Of a stretch of 64,000 bases of DNA, positions 17,084 through 26,917 are shown in pieces. The notes beneath the pieces are model-generated. The model had not been told where the DNA came from. It saw nothing but the letters and a program-made list of their open reading frames with translations, and searched no databases. The position numbers and the translations under genes are program-made. The stretch comes from Lachnospiraceae bacterium. Lineage in GTDB: Bacteria; Bacillota; Clostridia; Lachnospirales; Lachnospiraceae. Numbering within the stretch: the stretch's first letter is position 1; each line of letters opens with the position of its first letter. The stretch spans positions 1-64,000 of the forward strand of contig JAEFAR010000001.1 of assembly GCA_016287675.1 (NCBI GenBank), read 5' to 3'.

Positions 17084-18673
17084 ATGGCTAAATATACAAA
17101 TGAGATAAACAAGCGCAGAACATTTGCGATCATTTCACACCCCGATGCGGGTAAAACAACACTGACGGAAAAACTCCTTCTTTACGGTGGAGCCATCAAT
17201 CTTGCGGGTTCCGTTAAAGCAAGAAAGACAGCAAAGCATGCGGTTTCCGACTGGATGGAGATAGAAAAGGAACGTGGTATCTCCGTAACGTCTTCCGTAA
17301 TGCAGTTTGAATACGACGGATATTGCATTAACATCCTTGACACCCCCGGACACCAGGACTTCTCGGAGGACACTTACCGTACTCTCATGGCTGCGGACTC
17401 CGCTGTCATGGTCATTGACGGATCAAAGGGTGTTGAGGCACAGACGATCAAGCTTTTCAAAGTCTGTGTGATGCGTCACATTCCGATCTTTACATTTATC
17501 AACAAGCTGGACAGAGATGCCCGGGACACCTTTGAACTTCTGGACGAGATCGAAAAGGTTCTTGGCATCAGCACTTGTCCCGTTAACTGGCCCATAGGTT
17601 CGGGAAAGAACTTCAAGGGCGTTTACGACCGTAACACTCACACCATTACCAGATTCTTCGCTGCAAATGCAGGCCAGACAGAAGTTGCGGAAGAGGACTG
17701 CGACATTAACGATCCTCATCTTGAAGAACTTATCGGTAAAGAGAATCGCAGAGTCTTAAACGATGAACTGGAGCTTCTCGGAGGCGCAGGAAGTGATTTT
17801 GATCTCGAGGCAGTCAGAAACGGAGAACTCACTCCGGTATTCTTCGGTTCCGCTCTTACTAACTTCGGTGTGGAAACCTTTCTCAAACATTTCCTTAAGA
17901 TGACAACAGCTCCTTTGGGAAGAAATTCCGATGAGGGTGTGATCACCCCTACGGACGATGATTTTTCCGCCTTCGTTTTCAAGATCCAGGCCAACATGAA
18001 CAAGGCTCACAGGGACAGGATCGCTTTTATGAGGATATGCTCCGGAAAGTTCACTGCGGGTGAAGAGGTGTACTTTGTACAGGGCGAGAAGAAGATCAGA
18101 CTGACCCAGCCGCAGCAGATGATGGCCAATGACAGAAAGATCGTTGAGGAAGCATATGCAGGGGATATCATCGGTGTCTTTGACCCCGGGATCTTCTCCA
18201 TCGGCGACACTATCTGTGCCAACGGCAGAAAATTCAGATTTGAGGGTATACCCACCTTCGCTCCCGAGCATTTTGCAAAGATCCGTCAGGTGGACACCAT
18301 GAAGCGCAAGCAGTTCCTTAAGGGAGTAAATCAGATCGCTCAGGAAGGTGCGATCCAGATCTTTAAGGAATTTAATTCGGGAATGGAAGAGATCATTGTG
18401 GGCGTTGTAGGCGTTCTTCAATTTGATGTTCTGAAATTCAGACTGGAATCCGAGTACGGCGTCGAGATCCGCATGGATCAGCTCCCTTACGAGTACATCC
18501 GCTGGATCGGAAATCCGGGCATAGACGTATCGAGCCTGAACGTCACATCCGACACCAAGAAGGTGCTGGATCTCAAGGACAGACCTTTGCTGCTCTTTAC
18601 CCATGAGTGGAGCATCAGGACAGTTCAGGAGAGGAACAAAGACCTTATAATGACAGAGTTTGCTAAAAACTAA
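17084..18673 (+). CDS. prfC: Peptide chain release factor 3
   Basis: Translational GTPase that recycles RF1/RF2 from the ribosome after termination, 529 aa. G motifs: SHPDAGKTT (residues ~18-26), DTPGHQDFSEDTYR near 85, NKLDRDARD near 141. The rest matches the RF3 domain order (domain II, then the C-terminal domain with FKEFNSGMEEIIVGVVGVLQFDV). Length is as expected for RF3. It lies 30 nt upstream of lon and may be co-transcribed with it. Confidence 0.95.
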   Translation: MAKYTNEINKRRTFAIISHPDAGKTTLTEKLLLYGGAINLAGSVKARKTAKHAVSDWMEIEKERGISVTSSVMQFEYDGYCINILDTPGHQDFSEDTYRTLMAADSAVMVIDGSKGVEAQTIKLFKVCVMRHIPIFTFINKLDRDARDTFELLDEIEKVLGISTCPVNWPIGSGKNFKGVYDRNTHTITRFFAANAGQTEVAEEDCDINDPHLEELIGKENRRVLNDELELLGGAGSDFDLEAVRNGELTPVFFGSALTNFGVETFLKHFLKMTTAPLGRNSDEGVITPTDDDFSAFVFKIQANMNKAHRDRIAFMRICSGKFTAGEEVYFVQGEKKIRLTQPQQMMANDRKIVEEAYAGDIIGVFDPGIFSIGDTICANGRKFRFEGIPTFAPEHFAKIRQVDTMKRKQFLKGVNQIAQEGAIQIFKEFNSGMEEIIVGVVGVLQFDVLKFRLESEYGVEIRMDQLPYEYIRWIGNPGIDVSSLNVTSDTKKVLDLKDRPLLLFTHEWSIRTVQERNKDLIMTEFAKN

Positions 18674-18706
18674 AACACTAACCCTTCCGACCGTTTACTA
18701 CAGGTG

Positions 18707-21142
18707 ATGGATATGGCAGACGAAAAAGATATCGAAAAAGAGAATAACGAACAGGAACAGGAAAAAGATGAAGTGCTTGCGGAAACGGAAGAACTGAACC
18801 GTGAAGCCGTTCAGTACGAGCCCATGCAGGTGATGCCCGTAGTGGCCATCAAAGGACTTGTGATGCTTCCGGGAATGCTGGTACACTTCGACCTTCATCA
18901 GGAAGAAGCCGTGTCCGCGATCAATGCGGCCATGAAAGAGGGAAGACCTGTTCTTGTTATCACGCAAAAGGATAATAATGCAAATCAGATCCGCATCGAC
19001 GACCTTTACAGAATGGGAACCATCTCCCTTGTAAAGCAGATCATCAAGATGCCCGGTAATCTGGTGAGAGTTTTGACACAGGGCGTTAAGAGAGGACGAC
19101 TTGTGAATTTCACAAGGACCGTGCCCTATCTTGAGGCAAGAGTAGCGGAACCTTACGAGACAGGATCCGACACTCTTTCAAATCTGGAACAGAAGGCGAT
19201 GGTAAGAGGCCTTAAGGACATCCTTGAGGAGTACGTAAGGCTTGATGACAGACTGGGAAAAGAGATCACCGCTCAGCTCATGAACTGTGATTCCCTTGAC
19301 ATGCTTTTGAACCAGATCGCCATCAGTCTTCCCATGTCCACTATTGCAAGGCAGAAGATCCTTGAAACTGTGGATATAAACGAGAGATTTGAAGCTATAG
19401 CGGTTACCATCACAAATGAGATCGAAGTCATCAAGATAAAGAAGGACCTTCAGGGAAAGGTCAAGGACAAGGTTGACAAGAATCAGAAGGACTACATCAT
19501 GCGTGAGCAGATGAAGGTCATTCGCGAGGAACTGGGTGAGAAGAACGTCCAGGATGATGCGGATGAATTCATGAAGACGCTTGAAAGCCTTGAAGCATCG
19601 CAGTTTGTTAAGGATAAGATCAAGAAAGAGATCGAAAGATACAAAAACGTTGCTGCCAGTCAGGCTGAAGGAGTTGTGGCAAGAACCTACATAGAAACTC
19701 TTTTGAGCCTTCCCTGGGACAGGATGAGCAAGGATGATCTTGACCTGGCAAAGGCGCAGGCAACCCTGGATCACGACCATTACGGTCTGGAAAAGGTGAA
19801 GGAGAGGATACTTGAATTCCTTGCTGTCAGAGTTTTGAATACAAAAGGCCAGGCGCCCATCATATGCCTGGTGGGACCTCCCGGAACGGGAAAAACTTCC
19901 ATAGCAAGATCAATCGCGGATGCATTGAACAAAAAGTATGTCCGGATCTGTCTCGGAGGCGTGCATGACGAGGCGGAGATACGCGGACACAGAAAAACAT
20001 ACATCGGAGCCATGCCCGGAAGGATCATCGGAGCTCTTAAGGAAGCAGGTACCAAGAATCCTTTGATGCTTCTCGACGAGATCGACAAGGTCAGCTCGGA
20101 TTACAAGGGAGACACATCATCCGCTTTGCTGGAAGTGCTGGATCCTGAACAGAACAAGCATTTTAACGATCACTATGTTGAGATCCCCGTGGACCTTTCG
20201 GAAGTGTTCTTTATCTGTACCGCCAACACCACAAGGACTATTCCCAGACCTCTTCTTGACAGAATGGAGGTCATTGAAGTCTCCGGCTACACGGACAACG
20301 AGAAGATGCACATTGCAAAGGATTTCCTGTATCCCAAACAGCTGGAAAAGAACGGGCTTACGAAGAAGCAGCTTAAGATCTCCCCTGCGGCCATGAGGCT
20401 GATCATCTCGGGATACACGAGAGAAGCGGGAGTCAGAAATCTTGAACGACGCTTTGGAGAGATCGCAAGAAAGGCTGCAAGAAAGATCCTGGAAGCAAGA
20501 CAGGCGGGACAGGAAGAAGAAGCTGTCAAGGTTACGGACAAGAATCTTCCGGATCTTCTCGGCAAGGTCAAGTACCATGATCTCAAAGCAAACGCAAAGG
20601 CCGATGTGGGCATCGTCAGAGGCCTGGCATGGACCTCCGTCGGAGGAGACACGCTGCAGATCGAAGTTAACACTATGCCCGGAAAAGGCGAGCTCATCCT
20701 TACGGGATCTCTGGGGGATGTGATGAAGGAGTCCGCAAGGATCGGAATCTCCTACGTTCGTTCTCTTTCAAGGAAGATCGGTCTTAAGGATGATTTCTTT
20801 GAGAAACACAGCATACACATCCATGTACCTGAGGGAGCAACTCCCAAGGACGGCCCTTCTGCGGGTATCACCATGGCTACCGCGGTTTACTCTGCAGTCA
20901 GCGGTAAGAAGGTCAGAGCGGATGTTGCCATGACGGGCGAGATCTCTTTAAGAGGAAAGGTAATGCCCATCGGAGGCCTTAAGGAGAAGCTTTTGGCTGC
21001 AAAGAAGGCAGGCATAAAGCTTGTTCTCATCCCCAAAGAAAATGAAGTTGACCTTTCGGAGATTTCCGAGGAGATCACCGAAGGCATGGAGATCGTACCT
21101 GTAACAGAGATGAAGCAGGTTTTGGAGAATGCACTTTTATGA
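18707..21142 (+). CDS. lon: ATP-dependent protease Lon
   Basis: Cytoplasmic AAA+ serine protease for misfolded and regulatory proteins, 811 aa. An acidic Glu-rich N-terminal tail (~residues 1-30, [13 protein letters not shown]) unusual in Lon precedes the substrate-binding domain (~40-235). Then come a coiled helix region, the AAA+ domain (Walker [10 protein letters not shown] near 388, Walker B LMLLDEID) and the protease domain with Ser718 (KDGPSAG) and Lys761 (GGLKEK), 43 residues apart as in E. coli Lon. A GTG immediately before the ATG is an alternative start. It overlaps engB by 4 bp, the classical lon-engB arrangement. Confidence 0.96.
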   Translation: MDMADEKDIEKENNEQEQEKDEVLAETEELNREAVQYEPMQVMPVVAIKGLVMLPGMLVHFDLHQEEAVSAINAAMKEGRPVLVITQKDNNANQIRIDDLYRMGTISLVKQIIKMPGNLVRVLTQGVKRGRLVNFTRTVPYLEARVAEPYETGSDTLSNLEQKAMVRGLKDILEEYVRLDDRLGKEITAQLMNCDSLDMLLNQIAISLPMSTIARQKILETVDINERFEAIAVTITNEIEVIKIKKDLQGKVKDKVDKNQKDYIMREQMKVIREELGEKNVQDDADEFMKTLESLEASQFVKDKIKKEIERYKNVAASQAEGVVARTYIETLLSLPWDRMSKDDLDLAKAQATLDHDHYGLEKVKERILEFLAVRVLNTKGQAPIICLVGPPGTGKTSIARSIADALNKKYVRICLGGVHDEAEIRGHRKTYIGAMPGRIIGALKEAGTKNPLMLLDEIDKVSSDYKGDTSSALLEVLDPEQNKHFNDHYVEIPVDLSEVFFICTANTTRTIPRPLLDRMEVIEVSGYTDNEKMHIAKDFLYPKQLEKNGLTKKQLKISPAAMRLIISGYTREAGVRNLERRFGEIARKAARKILEARQAGQEEEAVKVTDKNLPDLLGKVKYHDLKANAKADVGIVRGLAWTSVGGDTLQIEVNTMPGKGELILTGSLGDVMKESARIGISYVRSLSRKIGLKDDFFEKHSIHIHVPEGATPKDGPSAGITMATAVYSAVSGKKVRADVAMTGEISLRGKVMPIGGLKEKLLAAKKAGIKLVLIPKENEVDLSEISEEITEGMEIVPVTEMKQVLENALL

Positions 21143-21726
21143 ATGTAAACAATGTGGAACTGGAAATCGTTTGCGGCATTACAAGCAAACTTCCGGCAAC
21201 AAAGCTGCCGGAGATCGCATTTGCCGGTAAATCAAATGTGGGAAAATCATCGCTGATCAATTCCCTGATCAACAGGAAATCTTTGGCCAGAACATCTTCC
21301 CAGCCGGGTAAGACCAGAACCATAAATTTCTATAATGTAGAAAAAACGTTGTATTTTGTGGATCTGCCGGGATACGGCTACGCCGGTGTTTCCCATGACA
21401 CCAGGGAACAATGGGGAGATATGATCGAGAACTACCTGAACACTTCAAAGCAGCTCAAGGCCATCTTTCTCCTGGTAGACATCAGGCATGAGCCTTCGGC
21501 AAACGACAGGCTGATGTACGATTTTGTCTGTCAAAGCGGTTTCAAACCCATTGTGATCGCCACGAAATCAGACAAGATCAACAGAAGTCAGCTGCAAAAA
21601 CAAACCGCTGTTGTAAGAAAAGGGCTGGAGGCAGACAAGGACACCGTCATCATTCCCTTTTCATCGGTTACAAAGGCGGGGAAAGAGGAGATTTGGAAGA
21701 TCATAGATTCTTTCATTGAAATTTGA
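21139..21726 (+). CDS. engB: Ribosome biogenesis GTPase EngB/YsxC
   Basis: Small essential GTPase for assembly of the large ribosomal subunit, 195 aa. P-loop AGKSNVGKSSLIN near residue 28, G2/G3 region SQPGKTRTINFY and FVDLPGYGYA near 70, and ATKSDK near 140. Start codon overlaps the lon stop (ATGA). Confidence 0.96.
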   Translation: MNVNNVELEIVCGITSKLPATKLPEIAFAGKSNVGKSSLINSLINRKSLARTSSQPGKTRTINFYNVEKTLYFVDLPGYGYAGVSHDTREQWGDMIENYLNTSKQLKAIFLLVDIRHEPSANDRLMYDFVCQSGFKPIVIATKSDKINRSQLQKQTAVVRKGLEADKDTVIIPFSSVTKAGKEEIWKIIDSFIEI

Positions 21727-21729
21727 AAA

Positions 21730-22263
21730 ATGGATTCAGATGCTTTAATGTTTTACAAATTAGTGATATTATATATCTTGGATCGTCTGGAGACGCCCAT
21801 CAGCAATGCGGAACTTACAAGGATCATTCTTGAAAGGAACATTGCTCAATACATGGCAATTCAGGAATCCCTGGAGGATCTTGTGGGAGACGGCTACATT
21901 TCGGTTTCGGAGAACAGAAACTCTCATCTCTACAGTATTACCAACGAGGGGAGAGAGACCCTTTCCTTCTTCTACCAGAACCTTTCCGTTCCCCTCAGGG
22001 ATGATATCGATGACTGCCTCTCCAAGGAACAGTACCATTTGAGGGATCTTGCCGCTTCCACGGCGGATTACTACGAAGTCAACAAGAACGAGTACATCTG
22101 TGAACTCAAGGTGGTTGAAAGAGGAAGCGAACTGGTGAACATTAACCTTCTCGTGGCCAGTCCGGAGGAGGCTGACACTATTTGCAACCGCTGGAAGGAA
22201 GCAAATGCGGATGTGTATGAATTCCTGATCGCAAGGCTTCTTGCAGGTAAAAAAACATCATGA
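21730..22263 (+). CDS. DUF4364 family protein
   Basis: 177-aa protein found near lon/engB-type housekeeping genes in clostridia. The N-terminal ~75 residues look like a winged helix (ISNAELTRIILERNIAQYMAIQ, then DGYISVSENRNSHLYSIT), resembling PadR-like regulators. The C-terminal half is a beta-rich region. The role is unknown; transcription regulation is inferred from the fold. It starts 3 nt after engB and lacks a clear ribosome site, so translation is probably coupled. Confidence 0.82.
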   Translation: MDSDALMFYKLVILYILDRLETPISNAELTRIILERNIAQYMAIQESLEDLVGDGYISVSENRNSHLYSITNEGRETLSFFYQNLSVPLRDDIDDCLSKEQYHLRDLAASTADYYEVNKNEYICELKVVERGSELVNINLLVASPEEADTICNRWKEANADVYEFLIARLLAGKKTS

Positions 22264-22294
22264 GTCTTCAGGATTCGGGGCTTTAAGGACAAAT

Positions 22295-22367
22295 GGGGTA
22301 TTAGCTTAGCTGGGAAAGCGTCTGGTTCGCAATCAGAAGACCGGGGGTTCGAGTCCCCCATGCTCCA
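22295..22367 (+). tRNA. tRNA-Ala (CGC anticodon)
   Basis: Full cloverleaf: acceptor GGGGTAT/ATGCTCC, D stem GCTT/AAGC, anticodon stem TCTGG/TCAGA with loop TTCGCAA, T arm with GTTCGAGT. The G3-T70 wobble pair that specifies alanine is present. CCA is not encoded. It lies 31 nt after the DUF4364 gene. Confidence 0.93.
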
Positions 22368-22384
22368 TGTTTTGGCAATAAATG

Positions 22385-22417
22385 AGAAGAAACGGCATCA
22401 AATGCCGCTTCTTTTTT
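22385..22417 (+). terminator. Terminator after tRNA-Ala
   Basis: CGGCAT/ATGCCG stem extended by AAGAA/TTCTT across one mismatch, followed by TTTTTT. Confidence 0.85.
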
Positions 22418-22418
22418 G

Positions 22419-22447
22419 TTGCACAAATCACAGTTTTCATATAAAAT
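22419..22447 (+). promoter_or_regulatory. Promoter of the VTC-DUF4956 pair
   Basis: TTGCAC, 17-bp spacer, TAAAAT, giving a leader of about 100 nt. Confidence 0.6.
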
Positions 22448-22505
22448 GGGCACAGAATGCTCTGATTTTAAACACAGAGTGTACACAATCAGACCTTATC
22501 ATAAA

Positions 22506-22557
22506 GCCATAGTCAGTGACGGAAAACAGCCGCTGACAGAGAGGTAAAGCCTATGGC
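22506..22557 (+). promoter_or_regulatory. Start-codon-sequestering leader hairpin
   Basis: GCCATAG (22506-22512) is fully complementary to CTATGGC (22551-22557), which contains the ATG of the VTC gene. An inner GTCAG/CTGAC stem stacks inside, and the purine-rich ribosome site GAGAGG sits within the closed loop. A translational switch is possible. Confidence 0.4.
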
Positions 22558-23380
22558 GATCGAAGTATTTAACAGGTACGAAATGAAGTACCGTATTACA
22601 AATGAACAATACGAAAAGCTTCGTGAAAGACTTTCCGAGCATATGGAGTCCGACGAGCACAGCAGGAACGGTGAGTTTTACACCATATGCAACATCTACT
22701 ACGATACCGTGCACAACGATCTGATCAGACGTTCCGTTGACGGAGGCGTTTACAAAGAGAAGATGAGACTCAGAAGCTACGGAACCGTAAGTACGGATCA
22801 GAAGGTTTTTCTGGAGATCAAGAAGAAGTTCGAAGGACTTGTGAACAAGAGAAGAACAAAGATCGTACTTCAGGATGCGTACGATTACTTCGAGACGGGA
22901 AAGAAACCCGAGGCCCTGCCCTTTATGAACGGACAGGTTCTTGAAGAGATCGATTACATGAAGAACAGACTTGGATTAATGCCAAAGCTTTTCCTTTCCT
23001 ATGACAGATGCGCAATGTTTGACAGAGAGAACAGGGACTTCCGTGTTACTTTCGACAGAAACATTACCGCAAGACGTTACGACCTCGGGCTTCATTACGG
23101 AGTCTACGGGGACAGGCTGATCGGTGATGACGAATGGATCATGGAGATCAAGATCGACAAGGCCATGCCCTTGTGGATGACTCAGATCCTTTCGGAATTC
23201 AGAATCTACAAGACCAGCTTTTCAAAATACGGAACCGAATACAAAGCCTTTGTAGCACAGAGGATTGCAAACGGTGCAAACATTATCTTGGCCGATAAGG
23301 AGGAAGCTTTATGCTTGAACAATTATTCAATGTCACAAACGACGGCACCATCACAACAGCCGAAACACTCATTTGCTTAG
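22553..23380 (+). CDS. VTC-domain polyphosphate polymerase-like protein
   Basis: 275-aa protein with one VTC domain, the fold of the yeast polyphosphate polymerase Vtc4. Family tunnel residues are visible: ExKYRI at the N-terminus (FNRYEMKYRI), RLRSYG near residue 75, EIKKKFEGLVNKRR near 88, SYDRCAMF near 147, VTFDRNITARR near 162 and IMEIKI near 198. Bacterial VTC proteins next to DUF4956 membrane proteins are often near CotH or surface-protein genes; their substrate is not settled. The last 24 codons overlap the DUF4956 start, a 70-bp overlap. Confidence 0.87.
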   Translation: MAIEVFNRYEMKYRITNEQYEKLRERLSEHMESDEHSRNGEFYTICNIYYDTVHNDLIRRSVDGGVYKEKMRLRSYGTVSTDQKVFLEIKKKFEGLVNKRRTKIVLQDAYDYFETGKKPEALPFMNGQVLEEIDYMKNRLGLMPKLFLSYDRCAMFDRENRDFRVTFDRNITARRYDLGLHYGVYGDRLIGDDEWIMEIKIDKAMPLWMTQILSEFRIYKTSFSKYGTEYKAFVAQRIANGANIILADKEEALCLNNYSMSQTTAPSQQPKHSFA

Positions 23381-23997
23381 TAGTAGCCCTTATTTTTGGG
23401 CTCGTTATCGCAGGAACCTATGCCCTGTCCAATAAAAAGGAAAGCACATCCATAAGCTTTTTCCTTACGCTCATAGTACTTCCTGCCATTGTCAGTCTTA
23501 TAATAGTATTGGTCAGCGGAGACGCTGCAAAAGCTCTTTCCATTGCCGGTGTTTTCACGCTGGTCCGTTTCAGATCACAGCCCGGAGAAGGCAAGGATCT
23601 TTGTTACATCCTGATCTCCATGGGAGCGGGACTTGCTGCGGGAATGAACTACTTCTCTGTTGCAGCGTTGGCAGTGGTGATTCTCTGTTTGATAATGATC
23701 CTGGTTTCAAGGTTCGGAGTATCTTTTTTCAGTAACGAGGTAAAATCCCTTAAGATACTGATCCCCGAGGACATGAACTATAACGGGGCATTTGATGACA
23801 TCTTTGAAAACTATACGTTGTCCAGAGATCTGGAAAAGGTTAAGACCACCAACATGGGCACCCTTTACGAACTCACCTATAATGTTAAATTCAAGAAGGA
23901 TGCGGATGAAAAGAAGTTCCTGGATGAATTGAGGACCAGAAACAGCAATCTTAGCATTACACTCGCAAAACTCGTTAAAAAGGACACGACCCTTTAA
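23311..23997 (+). CDS. DUF4956 membrane protein
   Basis: 228 aa. Four membrane segments in the first ~130 residues (ETLICLVVALIFGLVIAG; FFLTLIVLPAIVSLIIV; DLCYILISMGAGLAAG; VAALAVVILCLIMIL), the DUF4956 signature VFTLVRFRSQPG near residue 88, and a cytoplasmic C-terminal domain (~150-228). It partners with the VTC protein; a role in moving or positioning its product is inferred from constant gene pairing. The start inside the upstream gene is supported by AAGGAGG at 23298-23304. Confidence 0.87.
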   Translation: MLEQLFNVTNDGTITTAETLICLVVALIFGLVIAGTYALSNKKESTSISFFLTLIVLPAIVSLIIVLVSGDAAKALSIAGVFTLVRFRSQPGEGKDLCYILISMGAGLAAGMNYFSVAALAVVILCLIMILVSRFGVSFFSNEVKSLKILIPEDMNYNGAFDDIFENYTLSRDLEKVKTTNMGTLYELTYNVKFKKDADEKKFLDELRTRNSNLSITLAKLVKKDTTL

Positions 23998-24021
23998 AAT
24001 AATGATCTGAGACCCGTAAGA

Positions 24022-24058
24022 CCCTGCTTTACCGAAAGGTAAGGCAGCGGTTTTTTTT
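24022..24058 (+). terminator. Terminator after the DUF4956 gene
   Basis: CTGCTTTACC/GGTAAGGCAG stem with one G-T pair and a GAAA tetraloop, followed by eight T's. Confidence 0.9.
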
Positions 24059-24199
24059 ATGAAAAATCCGACTTGTCTAAAAAAGTCACGTAAAAAAGTC
24101 TAATTTATATAATATTTTAATTTCTTTACTCATTATAAAATCTTCCCGTAAGGCTTTACCTGCGTGTAAAGTCAATCTTATAAGAGGAGAAGATGACGT

Positions 24200-26917
24200 A
24201 TGAAGAAAGTAGCAAAGAAACTTGCTGCATTCGTGGCTTCATTCCTGATGCTGGTGTCCGTTCTTACTGTCGGAAAACCTGCGGTTGTGGCCAATGCAGA
24301 CGAGACAGCGGAGAGTTACTATGCATTTGTTGCCATTGGTGCGGGTGACGGATGGGAGTACCAGTACTATGGAAAAACCAGCGGTAATTCCGGTGATGTT
24401 GTGGCTCAGGATGCCTACATTTCGGTAGGTGAGACCAAGAGTATCAGTGTCACAATGCCCGAAACCGCTACTCAGGCATGGTTTGTGGCACCCTGCCTTG
24501 TGATCCCCGGAGCGCAGGAGATCGATTTTGATGTGACACTGAAAGTAGATGGCAAGGCAGTTGCCATCGATCTTACAGCCGGAAAAAAACTGTGGTGGGC
24601 AGAAGGAACCGGAGCATGGGATGCTACCGAGTGCGTTCGACTTGCCGGCGGTTACAACGAATGGGGTGACAAGTTCAGCGCCAAGCCTGTAAACTTTAAG
24701 ACGATTGAATTCACGATCACACTTAAGAAGGTTGTGACAGATACTCAGGGAATCGGCTTCTATTCCTTCCTCGCAATGGGCGGTGCGGAAGACTGGAGCA
24801 TGGGTTACTCGGGAAAAGACAATGCAGGTAACTATGCAGGAGTTGTTGCAAACGATCAGTATCTGAATTTTGAAGGCGATGCCCTGACCGTAACCTACGC
24901 TCTTGAGTTCGACAAGGCCGTGGACAAGGTGTGGTGGATGGCTCCCGTGATCACAGGTGCAAATTTCAAGACTGTGGATTTTACGGTGGATTCTATAAAA
25001 TTCGACGGAAATGAGATCACACCCGATCTCACCCTGGGTGATGCATGGTGGACAGAAGGCGTCGGTGATGCATATGCAAACGATTCCACCGTCCGTCTTG
25101 CCGGCGGTTACAATGAATGGGGCACCAAGTACATCGGCGGTGAGAGCAATCCCATTCCTTCCTTCACAAAGGTTGAATATACCATTACATTTACACAGCT
25201 CAGTGCTGACGAAAAGTACCTTGCTTTTTTGGCTATCGGCGGTGATTCCGATACAGGAAGCTGGGATATGAGCTACACGGGACCGGGAAGCGAAGCTGAA
25301 GGAGTTGTGGGAAAGACAGCATATGTGGCTGCAGGTGACACAGTTACCATCGGTGTCACATTCCCTCAGAATTTCAAGCATGCCTACTACACAGCTCCCT
25401 GCATCGTGGCAGAGGGTGTGAACCTTGTAAAGGGACACATTGACTCCGTTAAGATCGACGGCAAGGAAGTTGCTGTCAACATGAACGCAGGCAAATTCTG
25501 GTGGTATGAAGGCACAGGCGACTACGATGAGGAACATTGCGTTCGTCTCGGGGGCGGTTACAACGAATGGGCGGCTCAGTACATCGCTGCTCCCGAAAAC
25601 TTCACATCCATCGAGTATACATTTACCATCGACAAGATCTCAAAGGGTAATCCCGCAATGGAGAGCAATGAAACCTTCGAACTCGGTATCGCTTACGGCG
25701 GAGACAAGGCAGAAAGCGGCGACTGGGGCTATGGCTACGTAACAGGGTTCAATGCTGAGATCGAAGGCGGCAGTGAGTTCATTAAGGTGGGCGAGACAAG
25801 GACAGTTTCCCTGAAATTTGCTTCCAAACCTCTTTACACCTGGTATGTTGCTCCTTATCTTCTCTGCCAGGATACATCAACGGCTCTTGACATTGATTTT
25901 GACATCGTCTGCAAGATCGACGGAAAGGAGATCCCCGTAGATCGTGCTGCAGGAAAGGACTTCTGGACTGAAGGAACAGGCGACTACACGGATGAGACCT
26001 GCTTCAGACTGGCAGGCGGATACAATGAGTGGGGTACTCATTACATCGAGTCTCCCAAGAACTTTACCACTATCGAATACACCATTACTTTGAATTCATT
26101 CCTTGTGGCTGAGCCTGAAGTGGTAGAATTCGATCCCGCTCTTCTTTCCGGAAAGTACAATGCATATCTTTCATTCCAGTGCCCTGAGACCTGGGTATAT
26201 CGTGATGACTGGATGAACGAAACTTCCGGCGGTATCGCTCTCTGGAAGGACATTGCGAACAACTTTGATCATGTAACATGGAACGAGGGTGCTACACCCG
26301 AAGAACAGAACATCGGCGGTACATTCGTTGATGCTGTTATCGACGGTAACGGAACATACACTGTAACACTTACGGGTGCAGATCCCGGCTTCAAGGGATC
26401 CACCAAGTACAACATGCTTAAGGTTTCCACCACCATCCCTTATTCATGTCTTGCCAACGGACTTGAGATCACTGAAGCAAGCGTTTCCGTAGACGGAAAG
26501 AAACCTGTTACCGACTTTGTTCTTTATGAGAACAAGGTTGACAGCGACAACTATCCTGAGTACAACGGAAGCTACATTTCCATTGAGTTCATCAACACTT
26601 ACAACTCAAAGAATCCCGCGGCTCTTGATTCCGTTCAGATCCCTCAGGAGAGCATTGTCTGCACATTTACGGTCAAAGGATTTGATCATGACAATGCAGC
26701 GACAGAACAGCCCGCAGCTGAACCGGAAAAGCCTTCGAATGAGACTCCGGCGCAGACGGAAGTAAAAACAGAGGAACCCAAAAACGAAGTGACATCTTCC
26801 GCAGACAGCGAGAGTAAAGAAGGCGTAAAAGCGATCATTGTTGTGGTAGTTGTTATTCTCGGAGTTGCTGCAGTGGCATGCGGTGTGTTCCTGGCAATCA
26901 AAAAGAAGAAAAAGTAA
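24200..26917 (+). CDS. Membrane-anchored surface protein with four ~150-residue repeats
   Basis: 905-aa secreted protein of unrecognised family. Signal peptide (~residues 1-33, ending VANA), four tandem domains, a divergent fifth region (~645-830), an acidic Pro/Glu/Thr stalk (~835-875), then a C-terminal membrane helix (IIVVVVVILGVAAVACGVF) with a KKKKK tail. No LPxTG motif, so it is membrane-anchored rather than sortase-linked. Each repeat begins with a hydrophobic strand then GxxxxWxxxYxG, and ends with WWxEGxGxYxxxxCVRLxGGYNEWG. The many conserved Trp, Tyr and Gly residues suggest beta-sandwich, possibly glycan-binding, domains; that is inference. GAGGAGA precedes the start. Glycan-use genes follow. 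Confidence 0.8.
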   Translation: MKKVAKKLAAFVASFLMLVSVLTVGKPAVVANADETAESYYAFVAIGAGDGWEYQYYGKTSGNSGDVVAQDAYISVGETKSISVTMPETATQAWFVAPCLVIPGAQEIDFDVTLKVDGKAVAIDLTAGKKLWWAEGTGAWDATECVRLAGGYNEWGDKFSAKPVNFKTIEFTITLKKVVTDTQGIGFYSFLAMGGAEDWSMGYSGKDNAGNYAGVVANDQYLNFEGDALTVTYALEFDKAVDKVWWMAPVITGANFKTVDFTVDSIKFDGNEITPDLTLGDAWWTEGVGDAYANDSTVRLAGGYNEWGTKYIGGESNPIPSFTKVEYTITFTQLSADEKYLAFLAIGGDSDTGSWDMSYTGPGSEAEGVVGKTAYVAAGDTVTIGVTFPQNFKHAYYTAPCIVAEGVNLVKGHIDSVKIDGKEVAVNMNAGKFWWYEGTGDYDEEHCVRLGGGYNEWAAQYIAAPENFTSIEYTFTIDKISKGNPAMESNETFELGIAYGGDKAESGDWGYGYVTGFNAEIEGGSEFIKVGETRTVSLKFASKPLYTWYVAPYLLCQDTSTALDIDFDIVCKIDGKEIPVDRAAGKDFWTEGTGDYTDETCFRLAGGYNEWGTHYIESPKNFTTIEYTITLNSFLVAEPEVVEFDPALLSGKYNAYLSFQCPETWVYRDDWMNETSGGIALWKDIANNFDHVTWNEGATPEEQNIGGTFVDAVIDGNGTYTVTLTGADPGFKGSTKYNMLKVSTTIPYSCLANGLEITEASVSVDGKKPVTDFVLYENKVDSDNYPEYNGSYISIEFINTYNSKNPAALDSVQIPQESIVCTFTVKGFDHDNAATEQPAAEPEKPSNETPAQTEVKTEEPKNEVTSSADSESKEGVKAIIVVVVVILGVAAVACGVFLAIKKKKK
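24320..26095 (+). repeat. Four tandem protein-level repeats
   Basis: The motif GGYNEW is encoded near 24650, 25103, 25553 and 26018, a period of 450-465 bp (150-155 residues). At DNA level the copies have diverged, so the duplication is old. Confidence 0.85.

Noticed and set aside
22448-22552. Cyclic-di-GMP (GEMM) riboswitch before the VTC gene
   Set aside because: The conserved GEMM core elements are missing.
24200-26917. Sortase-anchored adhesin
   Set aside because: The C-terminus has a helix and poly-Lys tail but no LPxTG-like motif before the helix.
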